A DNA stretch of 64,000 bases, taken from positions 806,001 through 870,000 of the forward strand of contig CAVPRR010000007.1 of assembly GCA_963707965.1 (NCBI GenBank), in the 5' to 3' direction. Below the pieces are notes generated by a model that ran no database searches, had not been told where the DNA came from, and saw only the letters and a program-made list of their open reading frames with translations. The position numbers and the translations under genes are program-made. Positions within the stretch are counted from its first letter, which is position 1. Each line of letters begins with the position of its first letter. The DNA comes from VRUE01 sp963707965. GTDB taxonomy: Bacteria; Actinomycetota; Thermoleophilia; Solirubrobacterales; 70-9. Shown here in pieces: positions 1 through 7,819 of this stretch.

Positions 1-1012
1 CGAGGTTGTGCGCGCACTCCGGCAACCCGACGCGGTCGACCGCCCTGGCCGCGGCGTCGGCGATCAGCAGCGCCTGGGGGTCGGCGTTGCCAACGTCCTC
101 GGAGGCGAGGATTACCATGCGGCGGGCGATGAAGCGAGGGTCCTCGCCTCCCTCCAGCATCACCGCGAGGTAGTAGAGGGAGGCGTCGACGTCCGAGCCC
201 CGGGTTGCCTTGATCCAGGCGGATATGAAGTCGTAGTGGCGGTCTCCAGCCCGGTCGTAGTCGACCGCCTTGCGCTGCAGCGCGTCCTCGATCGTCGTGA
301 CATCGACCTCCTCGCCGCGCGAGCGCTCAACCGCCCGCTCCAGGGCCGAGAGGGCAACGCGGGCGTCCCCGCCCGAGCGATGCGCCAGCATCTCCAGCGC
401 CGGGTCGCCGACCGGCGGCGCATCGGCCAGGCCGCGATCGGGATCGGAAAGTGCGCGGCGCAGCAGCGTCTCGACCTGCCCGGGCTCGAGGGGCCGAAGC
501 TCGTAGATCTGGCAGCGCGAGAGCAGTGCCGAGTTGACCTCGAAGTACGGGTTCTCGGTGGTCGCCCCGATCAGGGTCAGCAGGCCCTCCTCAACCGCGG
601 GGAGCAGCGCGTCCTGCTGGGCCTTGTTGAACCGATGGATCTCGTCGAGGAAGAGGATGGTCGGCCGGTCGCTGCTCTGGCGCCGCTCCCGCGCTCGCTG
701 GATCACCGCCCGCATCTCGGCCCGGCCGGCGTTGACCGCCGACTCTTCCTCGAAGGCCCCCTCGGCCTTGCTGGCCGCGATCCGTGCCAGGGTCGTCTTC
801 CCCGAACCCGGCGGCCCGTAAAGGATCGCGCTGTGGGGGTGCCCGCCTTCGATCGCCGTCCTCAGCGCCGACCCCTCGCCCAACACGTGCTCCTGCCCGA
901 CCAGCTCATCGAGCGAACCCGGCCTCATTCGAACGGCCAACGGCGCACCCGCCCCAGCTTCCTCCCGGCGCGGAGCTCCTGCGTCGTCAGCATCGAACAG
1001 GCGGTCGTTCAC
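1..1012 (-). CDS. rarA: Replication-associated recombination protein A (RarA/MgsA), AAA+ ATPase, C-terminus cut off by window edge
   Basis: RarA family ATPases act at stalled replication forks and with clamp-loader and recombination proteins. The minus-strand frame read from a GTG at 1012 starts with a typical RarA N-terminus (LFD..., then RMRPGSLDELVGQ). A Walker A motif GPPGSGKT lies near residues 62-69, followed by a Walker B/DEIHRF box (ILFLDEIHRFNKAQQD) and the sensor region GATTENPYFEVNSALLSR. The frame stays open to base 1, so about 337 residues are visible and the end is outside the window. No strong ribosome binding site precedes the GTG, so the start is moderately sure. It is divergent from the aldehyde dehydrogenase. 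Confidence 0.9.
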   Translation of the reverse strand, partial: MNDRLFDADDAGAPRREEAGAGAPLAVRMRPGSLDELVGQEHVLGEGSALRTAIEGGHPHSAILYGPPGSGKTTLARIAASKAEGAFEEESAVNAGRAEMRAVIQRARERRQSSDRPTILFLDEIHRFNKAQQDALLPAVEEGLLTLIGATTENPYFEVNSALLSRCQIYELRPLEPGQVETLLRRALSDPDRGLADAPPVGDPALEMLAHRSGGDARVALSALERAVERSRGEEVDVTTIEDALQRKAVDYDRAGDRHYDFISAWIKATRGSDVDASLYYLAVMLEGGEDPRFIARRMVILASEDVGNADPQALLIADAAARAVDRVGLPECAHNL

Positions 1013-1114
1013 CAGAGCGAGTATGAGGGTGCCGGGGGAGGTCTTGTCAGCGCCCCAGCTCCGCGGGGCGGTGGCGTCGGAGGCACGGCCTCCGTAACCA
1101 CTTACAATCGCGCC

Positions 1115-2713
1115 ATGGCTACTACAGCAGAGGCTCCCCCCGCCCAGTCCACCCTCGAGTCCTTCAACCCCGCCACCGGTGAGCTGGTCGGCTCGGTTGC
1201 GACGATCACCCCCGATCAGGTGCAGGGAATCGTCGATGACGTCGCCCGCATCCAGCCCGCCTGGGGCGAGCTGTCGCTGAAGGACCGCGGCGACTACCTG
1301 CGACGCGCCGCGGGCGCGCTGCTCGACGACGTCGACGAGATCGCCGAGCTGCTCGTCTCAGAGCAGGGCAAGCCGCGCGCCGAGGCCTACACGATGGAGC
1401 TGCTGCCGACCATCGACGCGCTGCACTGGTGCGCGAAGGCCGGGCCCAAGATCCTCGCCGACGAGAAGGTCCGCATGTCGCAGGCCTTCCTGCTCAGCAA
1501 GAAAAGCTACTTCTCCTATGAGCCGATTGGCGTGGTCGGCGTCATCGCTCCCTGGAACTACCCCTGGTCGATTCCCTTCGGCGAGGTGGCGATCGCGCTG
1601 ATGGCGGGCAACGGCGTGGTGCTGAAGCCCGCCAGCCTGACCCCGCTGCTGGGCGAGGCGATCCGCCGCGTCTTCGAGAAGGGCGGGCTTCCCGAGGGCC
1701 TGGTTCGCGTCGTGCACGGCGGCGGCGCGGTCGGCGACGCGCTGGCGCGCTCCAGCGTCGGCAAGGTCTTCTTCACCGGCTCGGTCGACGTGGGCCGCAA
1801 GGTCGGCGAGGTCTGCGCGCAGCAGCTCAAGGGCTCGGTCCTCGAGCTTGGCGGCAAGGACCCGATGATCGTCTGCGCCGACGCCGATCTCGACAACGCG
1901 ATCTCCGGCGCCGTCTGGGGCGGCTTCGCCAATGCCGGTCAGACCTGCTCCGGCATCGAGCGCGTCTACGTCGTGCGCGAGATCGCTGACCGCTTCATCG
2001 AGGGCGTGGCGGCGGAGACGCAGAAGCTGCGCCTCGGCAACCCGCTCGAGTGGGAGACGGAGATCGGCCCGATGACCTCCGACGACCAGTACCGGATCGT
2101 CACCGAATTGATCGAGGACGCGGTCGCCTCCGGCGCCACCAAGCTCTGCGGTGGGCCCACCGAGGTGGCCGGCCTCAGCGGCAGGTTCATCGCCCCCACC
2201 GTGCTGACCGGGGTAACGCACGAGATGAGGATCATGCGGGAGGAGATCTTCGGCCCGGTGCTGCCGATCGTCGTGGTCGAGAGCGAGCAGGAGGCGATCG
2301 AGCTCGCCAACGACTCCGAGTTCGGGCTGGGCGCCTCCGTGTGGACCAAGGACCGCCAGAAGGGCGCGCGGATCGCGCGGCGGATCGAGTCGGGAATGGT
2401 TTGGGTCAACGACCACTCCTTCAGCCACGGCGCCTGCCAGTGCTCCTGGGGCGGAGTCAAGGACTCCGGAGTTGGCCGCTCGCACTCCAAATTCGGCCTG
2501 TACGAGTGCACCAACATCAAGATGAACGCCTGGGAGTCCGGCCTGGCCCGCGACTTCTGGTGGCACCCGTACGACAGCACGCTGGGGGACGCGGTGCGCG
2601 CCTCCGCCAGGCTGCTCTACGGCAAGGGCGCGACACGCACGAAGGCGCTTCGGGAGGGCGCCGGCCCGCTGCTCAAGGTCGGCCGCCGCACCCTGAAGAA
2701 GAAGCGCGGCTGA
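1115..2713 (+). CDS. NAD(P)-dependent aldehyde dehydrogenase
   Basis: A 532-residue ALDH superfamily protein that oxidises an aldehyde to the carboxylate. The N-terminal cofactor domain has PWNYPWSIPF and the FFTGSVDVG loop. The catalytic general base Glu is near residue 244 in LELGGKDP, and the nucleophile Cys near residue 278 in GQTCSG. The C-terminal part has EEIFGPVLP and GASVWTKD. The ATG at 1115 is chosen because the frame upstream only overlaps the antisense rarA gene and does not look coding. A basic tail of about 30 residues (ending KKKRG) extends past the usual ALDH end. Substrate is not determinable; succinate-semialdehyde or a fatty/aromatic aldehyde are options. Confidence 0.9.
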   Translation: MATTAEAPPAQSTLESFNPATGELVGSVATITPDQVQGIVDDVARIQPAWGELSLKDRGDYLRRAAGALLDDVDEIAELLVSEQGKPRAEAYTMELLPTIDALHWCAKAGPKILADEKVRMSQAFLLSKKSYFSYEPIGVVGVIAPWNYPWSIPFGEVAIALMAGNGVVLKPASLTPLLGEAIRRVFEKGGLPEGLVRVVHGGGAVGDALARSSVGKVFFTGSVDVGRKVGEVCAQQLKGSVLELGGKDPMIVCADADLDNAISGAVWGGFANAGQTCSGIERVYVVREIADRFIEGVAAETQKLRLGNPLEWETEIGPMTSDDQYRIVTELIEDAVASGATKLCGGPTEVAGLSGRFIAPTVLTGVTHEMRIMREEIFGPVLPIVVVESEQEAIELANDSEFGLGASVWTKDRQKGARIARRIESGMVWVNDHSFSHGACQCSWGGVKDSGVGRSHSKFGLYECTNIKMNAWESGLARDFWWHPYDSTLGDAVRASARLLYGKGATRTKALREGAGPLLKVGRRTLKKKRG

Positions 2714-2721
2714 CGTGCTCG

Positions 2722-3090
2722 CTAGCCGCCGTTGATCACGATCGTCTTCGAGGTCGCGGCCGCGCATTTGCCGGCCGCCTTGACTTCGGCGTAGATCTTG
2801 TAGGGGAGCCGACCCTTGAAGTGGAGGTCTTCGGGATCCACTTTCCAGCGGCCTTTCTCGTCGGACGTGTCGCGCCCGAGCACCCCTTGGCCCTTCTGCT
2901 TCAGCACCACCGTGCGATCGGCGACGCAGGGCTGACTCGGGGACTTGACCTTGCCGAAGTAGCCGTAGGCGCTGATCTGCAAGGTGGACGGCGAACCTGC
3001 ACTCGCGCCGGCGGGAGCAAGAGCAACCGCCGCCAGAACACCCCCCAGCGCGATGCCCGTGATCCGTCCCCTCCACGTCCTCCTGCTCAT
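2722..3090 (-). CDS. Small secreted protein of unknown function
   Basis: A 122-residue protein with a clear signal peptide: basic MSRRTWRGR, a hydrophobic stretch, and a probable cleavage after ASA near residue 31. The mature part of about 90 residues holds two Cys (in QPCVAD and GKCAAA), which could form a disulfide, and reads like a single beta-rich domain (TLQISAYGYFGKVK). I do not recognise the family. It lies convergent to the aldehyde dehydrogenase, 8 bases from its stop, and divergent from ccmA. Exported, probably by Sec. Confidence 0.65.
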   Translation of the reverse strand: MSRRTWRGRITGIALGGVLAAVALAPAGASAGSPSTLQISAYGYFGKVKSPSQPCVADRTVVLKQKGQGVLGRDTSDEKGRWKVDPEDLHFKGRLPYKIYAEVKAAGKCAAATSKTIVINGG

Positions 3091-3144
3091 CCGATCCTCC
3101 TCGCGAGTTTGTGTCGCGGCAGCCTAGACGGTCACAATCCCGGC

Positions 3145-3813
3145 GTGGAGCCAGGCGCGGGGACAGACAGACTGGCGCTCAAGGTCGCGGGGCTGCGCCG
3201 CGACTACGGCGAACGCACGGCGCTGGACGGGGTCTCGGCGGAACTCAGCGCCGGCGAGTCGCTGGTCGTCCTGGGACCCAACGGGGCGGGGAAGACGACC
3301 CTGCTTCGAGTCTTGGCGACGCTGCTGCGACCGAGCGGCGGAGACGTCTGGGTCCTGGACTGCAGGCTGCCGCGTGAGGCCTGGAAGCTGCGCGGCCGGA
3401 TCGGCTACCTCGGCCACGAGCCGTTGCTCTACCGCGACCTGACCGGGCGCGAGAACCTGCGCTTCCACGCCCGCCTGCACGGAATCGTCGGCGAGCGAGC
3501 CGAAGCGCGCATCGCCGAGTTGCTCGTTGCGGCCGGAATGGAGCGCCGTGCCGACGAGCGGGTCGGCGACCTCTCTGCCGGAATGCGCCAGCGCCTCGCC
3601 GTCTGCCGCTGCGTCCTGCACGAGCCCGAGCTTCTGCTGCTCGACGAGCCCGACTCCAACCTCGACGCCCAGGGAAGGGAACTGGCACGAGGGCTGATCG
3701 GCCCCGGTGGCGGCCGCACCCGGGTCCTCGTCACCCACGACCCCGAGCGCTTCGTGCCGGAGGCCGACCAGGTGCTGCGCCTCGGGATCGGCGAGGCGGC
3801 GACGGTCTCGTGA
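3145..3813 (+). CDS. ccmA: Cytochrome c biogenesis ABC transporter ATP-binding protein CcmA
   Basis: ATPase subunit of the CcmAB exporter used in system I cytochrome c maturation, where it drives release of heme-loaded chaperone. The 222-residue protein has Walker A GPNGAGKTT near residues 43-51, the ABC signature LSAGMRQRL near 143-151, and Walker B LLLLDEPDSNLD near 163-174. The GTG at 3145 is chosen because the frame upstream is antisense to the secreted-protein gene. Its TGA overlaps the GTG of ccmB, so the two are translationally coupled. First gene of a probable ccmA-ccmB-ccmC-ccmD-hemA-hemC operon. Confidence 0.9.
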   Translation: MEPGAGTDRLALKVAGLRRDYGERTALDGVSAELSAGESLVVLGPNGAGKTTLLRVLATLLRPSGGDVWVLDCRLPREAWKLRGRIGYLGHEPLLYRDLTGRENLRFHARLHGIVGERAEARIAELLVAAGMERRADERVGDLSAGMRQRLAVCRCVLHEPELLLLDEPDSNLDAQGRELARGLIGPGGGRTRVLVTHDPERFVPEADQVLRLGIGEAATVS

Positions 3814-4493
3814 CGACCCCCTCCCGCGCCGCCTTCGCGGCGATCCTCGCCAAGGACCTGCGCGCGGAGCTGCGCACCCTGCAGTCGCTGCCGGCGATGG
3901 CGCTGTTCGCGGTCACGACGTTCGTCATCTTCCGCTTCGGCCTCGACCGCACCACCCTCGCCGGCAGCCTCGCGGCCGGCGTGCTCTGGGCGACGCTGCT
4001 GTTCGCCGCGGTGCTCGGCATCAACCGCCTCTTCGTCGCCGAGCGGGAGGAGGGCGGCTTCGACGCGATCCGCCTGGCTCCGATCGACCGCACCGCGCTG
4101 TTCGTTGCCAAGGCCGCCGCGCTCCTCGTCTACCTGCTGGTCCTGGAGCTGATCGTCGTCCCCGTCTTCACCCTCTTCTTCCTCGACTCGGCTGCCGCCT
4201 GGGCGCCGCTGGCTGCGGTCCTGGTCCTCGCCGACCTGGGCCTCGCCGCCACCGGCACGCTGATCTCCTCGATGGCGGTGCACTCGCGCGCCCGCGACCT
4301 GCTCGTCCCCTTGGTCCTGCTCCCGCTCGTGGTGCCGCTGATGATCGCCGCCACCGGCGCGACCGAGCCGCTGCTGGCCCTGGGCGGTCCCGGTTACCAC
4401 CGCTTCGGCACCTGGCTCGCCGTGCTCGGGCTATACGATTTGGTCTTCCTCCTCGTCGGATACGCGGTGTTCGACTTCCTCGTGGAGGACTGA
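3810..4493 (+). CDS. ccmB: Heme exporter membrane subunit CcmB
   Basis: Membrane partner of CcmA. The 227-residue protein has about six hydrophobic segments, beginning near residue 30 (LPAMALFAVTTFVIF) and ending at YDLVFLLVGYAVFDFL. The characteristic cytoplasmic N-terminus with FAAILAKDLRAELRT and the REEGGFDAIRLAP loop fit CcmB. It starts with GTG overlapping the ccmA stop by four bases. Membership is supported by order (A-B-C-D) rather than by a catalytic motif. Confidence 0.88.
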   Translation: MTTPSRAAFAAILAKDLRAELRTLQSLPAMALFAVTTFVIFRFGLDRTTLAGSLAAGVLWATLLFAAVLGINRLFVAEREEGGFDAIRLAPIDRTALFVAKAAALLVYLLVLELIVVPVFTLFFLDSAAAWAPLAAVLVLADLGLAATGTLISSMAVHSRARDLLVPLVLLPLVVPLMIAATGATEPLLALGGPGYHRFGTWLAVLGLYDLVFLLVGYAVFDFLVED

Positions 4494-4523
4494 GGCGCGT
4501 TCCGCCTCCACCGTAGGTAGCCC

Positions 4524-5249
4524 ATGTACGGCAAAGGACTCAGATCCCTCTCCATCGCCACCACGGCGACGATCGGTCTCGCGTTCGCGCTCGTGTTCTT
4601 CTATGCGCCGCTGGACGCCGATCAGGGGTTCGTCCAGAAGATCTTCTACCTGCACGTGCCCCTCTCGATCGTGGCCCTGCTTGGCTTCGTCGCCGGCGGC
4701 ATCTTCGCCGTTGCGCATCTGCGCAGCGACAACCGGCGCTGGGACGCCGTCTCCTACGTCTGCATCCACCTCTCGGTGATCTTCGGCGTCGCCGTGCTGA
4801 TAACCGGCTCGATCTGGGCGAAGGCGTCCTGGGGGCACTGGTGGGTGTGGGATGAGCCGACCCTGGTCAGCTTCCTGATCGTCTTCCTCCTCTACGCGAC
4901 CTACTACCCCTTCCGGTACGCGATCGAGGACCCGGAGCGCCAGGCGCGCTACGCCTCCGTCTTTGCCGTCACCGCCGGCGCCTTCGTCCCCCTCAACTTC
5001 CTCGCTGTGCGACTCGCCCAGAGCCTCGTCCACCCGCGCGTCTTCGCCACCACCACCGGGGGCCTACCCGGCTCGATGATGCTCACCTTCCTGGTCTGCG
5101 TCACCGCCGTGGCGCTGCTCTGGGTGACCCTGGTCAAGCTCGAGCTGACCGCGAAGAGCGCCTCCGGCCAGTTGAAGCGCCTGCGCCGTGCCCTGAACGC
5201 CCCGGCACCGCGCGGCGCGTCCCGCGTTGCCCCCGAGGTGAGCCTCTGA
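4524..5249 (+). CDS. ccmC: Cytochrome c biogenesis protein CcmC (heme-handling, CcsA/CcmF/CcmC family)
   Basis: Integral membrane heme-handling protein. At 241 residues it matches CcmC rather than the larger CcmF. The diagnostic tryptophan-rich motif WGHWWVWDEP lies near residues 102-111, between hydrophobic helices, and His residues in YLHVPLS and YVCIHLSV are placed to ligate heme. It presents heme to the periplasmic chaperone. The stop TGA shares its A with the ATG of the next gene. No ccmE, ccmF or ccmH is in the window, though a TlpA-like thioredoxin is 8 kb away. Confidence 0.9.
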   Translation: MYGKGLRSLSIATTATIGLAFALVFFYAPLDADQGFVQKIFYLHVPLSIVALLGFVAGGIFAVAHLRSDNRRWDAVSYVCIHLSVIFGVAVLITGSIWAKASWGHWWVWDEPTLVSFLIVFLLYATYYPFRYAIEDPERQARYASVFAVTAGAFVPLNFLAVRLAQSLVHPRVFATTTGGLPGSMMLTFLVCVTAVALLWVTLVKLELTAKSASGQLKRLRRALNAPAPRGASRVAPEVSL

Positions 5250-5446
5250 TGCCGGCGCTCCCACTCGACGAGGCAGGCAAGTACGTCGCCGGCGCCTACG
5301 TCGTCTTCCTGGTGCTGATCGTCGTCTACGTGGCGATCATGGCAGCGAAACTGCAGCGGATCGAGCGCGAGCTGCGCGAGCTCGCCGGCTTCGCCGAGCA
5401 GCGCAACGGCGAGCCGGAGCGTGAGAGGGTGACGGCCGATGTCTGA
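5249..5446 (+). CDS. CcmD-like small membrane protein
   Basis: A 65-residue protein with one membrane helix (YVVFLVLIVVYVAIMAAKL, about residues 18-36) followed by a charged amphipathic stretch (QRIERELRELAGF). This matches the size and topology of CcmD, which bridges CcmC and CcmAB, and it sits exactly where ccmD is expected. The ATG overlaps the ccmC stop and the end overlaps hemA by 8 bases. Sequence identity of CcmD is too weak to be sure by eye, so the call rests on context. Confidence 0.7.
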   Translation: MPALPLDEAGKYVAGAYVVFLVLIVVYVAIMAAKLQRIERELRELAGFAEQRNGEPERERVTADV

Positions 5447-6776
5447 GCTGCTCGCGCTTGGCATATCCCATAAGACCGCGCCGCTCGACCTGCGCGAGCG
5501 GCTCTCGCTCACCGAGGGCAGCGCGGTCGGCGCCCTCGGCGAGCTGACGGCCGCCGAAGTGATCCACGAGGCGGCGGCGATCTCGACCTGCAACCGGACC
5601 GAGCTCTACCTGGTCGTGTCCGACACCGTCGAAGCCGAGTCGACGGCGCTGGGCGTGCTCACCCGCCAGGCGGAGATCCGCCCGACCGAGCTCGTCAACC
5701 ACCTCTACTCGCTGCGCTCGGGCCAGGCCGCTCGCCACCTGTTCCGCGTCACCGCCGGCCTCGACTCGATGGTCGTCGGCGAGGCCGAGATCCAGGGCCA
5801 GGTGAAGCGCGCCTACGAGCTGGCGCTGGTCGAGGGAGCGACGGGACCGATCCTCAATCGCCTCTTCCGCGGTGCGCTCGCTGCGGGCGGGCGGGCTCGC
5901 AACGAGACGGGCATCAGCGAGCGGGGCCTCTCGATCCCATCCGTGGCGGTTGAGTTGGCCCAGCGGACGCTTGGCGACCTCGTCGAGCGGCGCGTACTGG
6001 TGATCGGCGCGGGCGAAACCGCCGAGCTGGTCGCCAAGGCGCTGGTCGCCCGTGGCGTCGCCACGGTGTTCGTCGCCAATCGTCACCACGACCGGGCGAT
6101 CGGCCTCGCCCAGCGCTTCGGCGGCGACGCGGTGCGCCTCGAGGACCTGCCCGACCAGCTGACGAAGGTCGACATCGTGGTTTCCGCAACCCACTCGCCG
6201 CACCACATCGTCGAGCGCGACGACCTGATGCGAGTGATGGAGGCCCGTGAGGGTCGGCCGTTGCTGCTGGTCGACATCGCCGTGCCACGCGACATCGAGC
6301 CGGCGTGCCGCGAGATCCCGCAGGTAAGCGTTCACAACATGGACGACGTACAGCAGATCGTCGAGCGCAATACAAGCGGGCGCGAGGCGGAGGCAAAGCG
6401 CGTCGAGCCGATCATCGCAGCCGAGGTCGACCGCTTCGAGCGGTGGCTCGCCTCGCTCGAGGTGGTGCCGACGATCGCCTCGCTGCGCGAGCGGGCCGAC
6501 GACGTCATACGCCGGGTCCTTGCCGAGAACGACAACCGTTGGGAGAACCTCAGCGACGCGGACCGCGAGCGACTTGGGACCATGGCCAACGCGATCGCGT
6601 CGCGCCTTCTTCACGAGCCGACCCTGCGGATGAAGCGATCCGCCGGAAACGACGACGCCTACCTCTATGTGAGTGCGCTGCGTGAGCTGTTCGGCCTGGA
6701 CGCCGAGACCGAGCCGGAAGCCGGGACGGAAGCAAAGGTCACCGAGTTGCGCCGCAAGGGTCGCAAGTCCAGCTGA
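5439..6776 (+). CDS. hemA: Glutamyl-tRNA reductase
   Basis: First committed step of C5-pathway heme synthesis: NADPH-dependent reduction of glutamyl-tRNA(Glu) to glutamate-1-semialdehyde. The 445-residue protein begins with LGISHKTAPLDLRERL, has the nucleophilic Cys at about residue 51 in ISTCNRTELY, the GLDSMVVGEAEIQGQVK box, and a Rossmann segment VLVIGAGETAELVAKAL. The C-terminal dimerisation helices include LLHEPTLRMK. It overlaps the ccmD-like gene by 8 bases, tying heme synthesis to cytochrome c assembly. Confidence 0.95.
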   Translation: MSELLALGISHKTAPLDLRERLSLTEGSAVGALGELTAAEVIHEAAAISTCNRTELYLVVSDTVEAESTALGVLTRQAEIRPTELVNHLYSLRSGQAARHLFRVTAGLDSMVVGEAEIQGQVKRAYELALVEGATGPILNRLFRGALAAGGRARNETGISERGLSIPSVAVELAQRTLGDLVERRVLVIGAGETAELVAKALVARGVATVFVANRHHDRAIGLAQRFGGDAVRLEDLPDQLTKVDIVVSATHSPHHIVERDDLMRVMEAREGRPLLLVDIAVPRDIEPACREIPQVSVHNMDDVQQIVERNTSGREAEAKRVEPIIAAEVDRFERWLASLEVVPTIASLRERADDVIRRVLAENDNRWENLSDADRERLGTMANAIASRLLHEPTLRMKRSAGNDDAYLYVSALRELFGLDAETEPEAGTEAKVTELRRKGRKSS

Positions 6777-6819
6777 GCATGCCCAGCCCTACCCACCCTC
6801 CGTCCTCGAGTGAGGGACC

Positions 6820-7689
6820 ATGATTCGCATTGCCACCCGCGGCAGCACGCTCGCTCTCACCCAGGCGCGCCAGACGGCGGATCTGCTCGGTGGGGCGGAG
6901 CTCGTCGAGTCGTCCTCCGACGGCGGGCTGAGGGACAAGGCGCGCTTCGTGCGCGGAGTTGAGAGCGTGCTGCTCGAAGGCAAGGCGGAGATCGGCGTGC
7001 ACTCGGCGAAGGACCTGCCCGCCGAGATGCCCGACGGTCTCGTGATCGCCGCTGTGCCGGCGCGCGAGGACCCGCGCGACGTCTGGATCGGCGCCGGTTC
7101 CTCGCTCGATGACGTTCCCGAGGGTGCCCGCGTCGGAACGGCAAGCCTGCGTCGCAGCGCCCAGCTTCTCGCCGCCCGCCCCGACCTGAAGGTGACCGAG
7201 CTGCACGGCAACGTCGACACGCGGCTGCGGCGGCTCGCCGAAGGCAAGCTGGACGCGATCGTGCTCGCCGCCGCTGGCCTGCGGCGGCTGGGGCGGGCGG
7301 ACGAGGCCTCCTTCGCGATTCCGGTCCAGCGGATGACCCCCGCGGCGGGGCAGGGAGCGCTGGTGCTCCAGGCTCGCGCCACGGATGAGGACGCGGTCGC
7401 AACCGCGAGCACGATTGGCGACGAGAAAGCGCTGCGCGAGCTCACCGCGGAGCGGGCCACCGTCGCCCTGCTCGAGGCGAGCTGCGCGACGCCGATCGGC
7501 GTCCACGCCACCGTGGACGGTGAGCTGATCGAGGCCGAGGCCTTCGTCGGCCTCCCCGACGGCAGCGAGTGGATCCGCGACCGCGTCGAGGGCGATGCGG
7601 AGGAGCCCGCGGCGCTCGGGGCGCTGCTTGCGGAGCGGCTGCTGAGCGCGGGCGCCCGCGACATACTCGACCGCGCGGAGCAGGCCTGA
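6820..7689 (+). CDS. hemC: Hydroxymethylbilane synthase (porphobilinogen deaminase)
   Basis: Condenses four porphobilinogens into hydroxymethylbilane. At 289 residues it is a little short for the family. It starts IRIATRGSTLALTQARQ, has the VHSAKDLPAEMPDG box, RVGTASLRRSAQL, LHGNVDTRLRRL, and the dipyrromethane-cofactor Cys near residue 222 in EASCATPIGVHA. The shortfall is in the N-terminal domain, where the loop after the first helix is reduced (residues about 28-45). It is 43 bases downstream of hemA and probably cotranscribed. hemB is not in the window. Confidence 0.93.
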   Translation: MIRIATRGSTLALTQARQTADLLGGAELVESSSDGGLRDKARFVRGVESVLLEGKAEIGVHSAKDLPAEMPDGLVIAAVPAREDPRDVWIGAGSSLDDVPEGARVGTASLRRSAQLLAARPDLKVTELHGNVDTRLRRLAEGKLDAIVLAAAGLRRLGRADEASFAIPVQRMTPAAGQGALVLQARATDEDAVATASTIGDEKALRELTAERATVALLEASCATPIGVHATVDGELIEAEAFVGLPDGSEWIRDRVEGDAEEPAALGALLAERLLSAGARDILDRAEQA

Positions 7690-7750
7690 CGGCGCCTCCC
7701 GCACGCTCCATGTTCCCAATTCAAGACACACACGCTCAGGGCACTCACGC

Positions 7751-7794
7751 CGACGGGCCGAGACGGGTCCAGATGACCCGAAATCGGCCCGTCG
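7751..7794. promoter_or_regulatory. Long imperfect hairpin between hemC and cobA/hemD
   Basis: An outer stem (CGACGGGCCGA pairing with TCGGCCCGTCG) encloses a second 5-bp stem (GGGTC/GACCC). It lies in the 130-base gap before cobA/hemD. There is no T-run, so a simple intrinsic terminator is not indicated. It may be an mRNA processing or attenuation structure, or a palindromic repeat. The function is unknown. Confidence 0.4.
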
Positions 7795-7819
7795 ACTTCA
7801 ACAGGGAAGGAACACCTCA

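Noticed and set aside
1358..3076. Minus-strand open frame of 572 codons
   Set aside because: Antisense to the aldehyde dehydrogenase and overlapping the small secreted protein in another frame.
5337..6614. Minus-strand open frame of 425 codons
   Set aside because: Antisense to hemA, which is unmistakable by its motifs.
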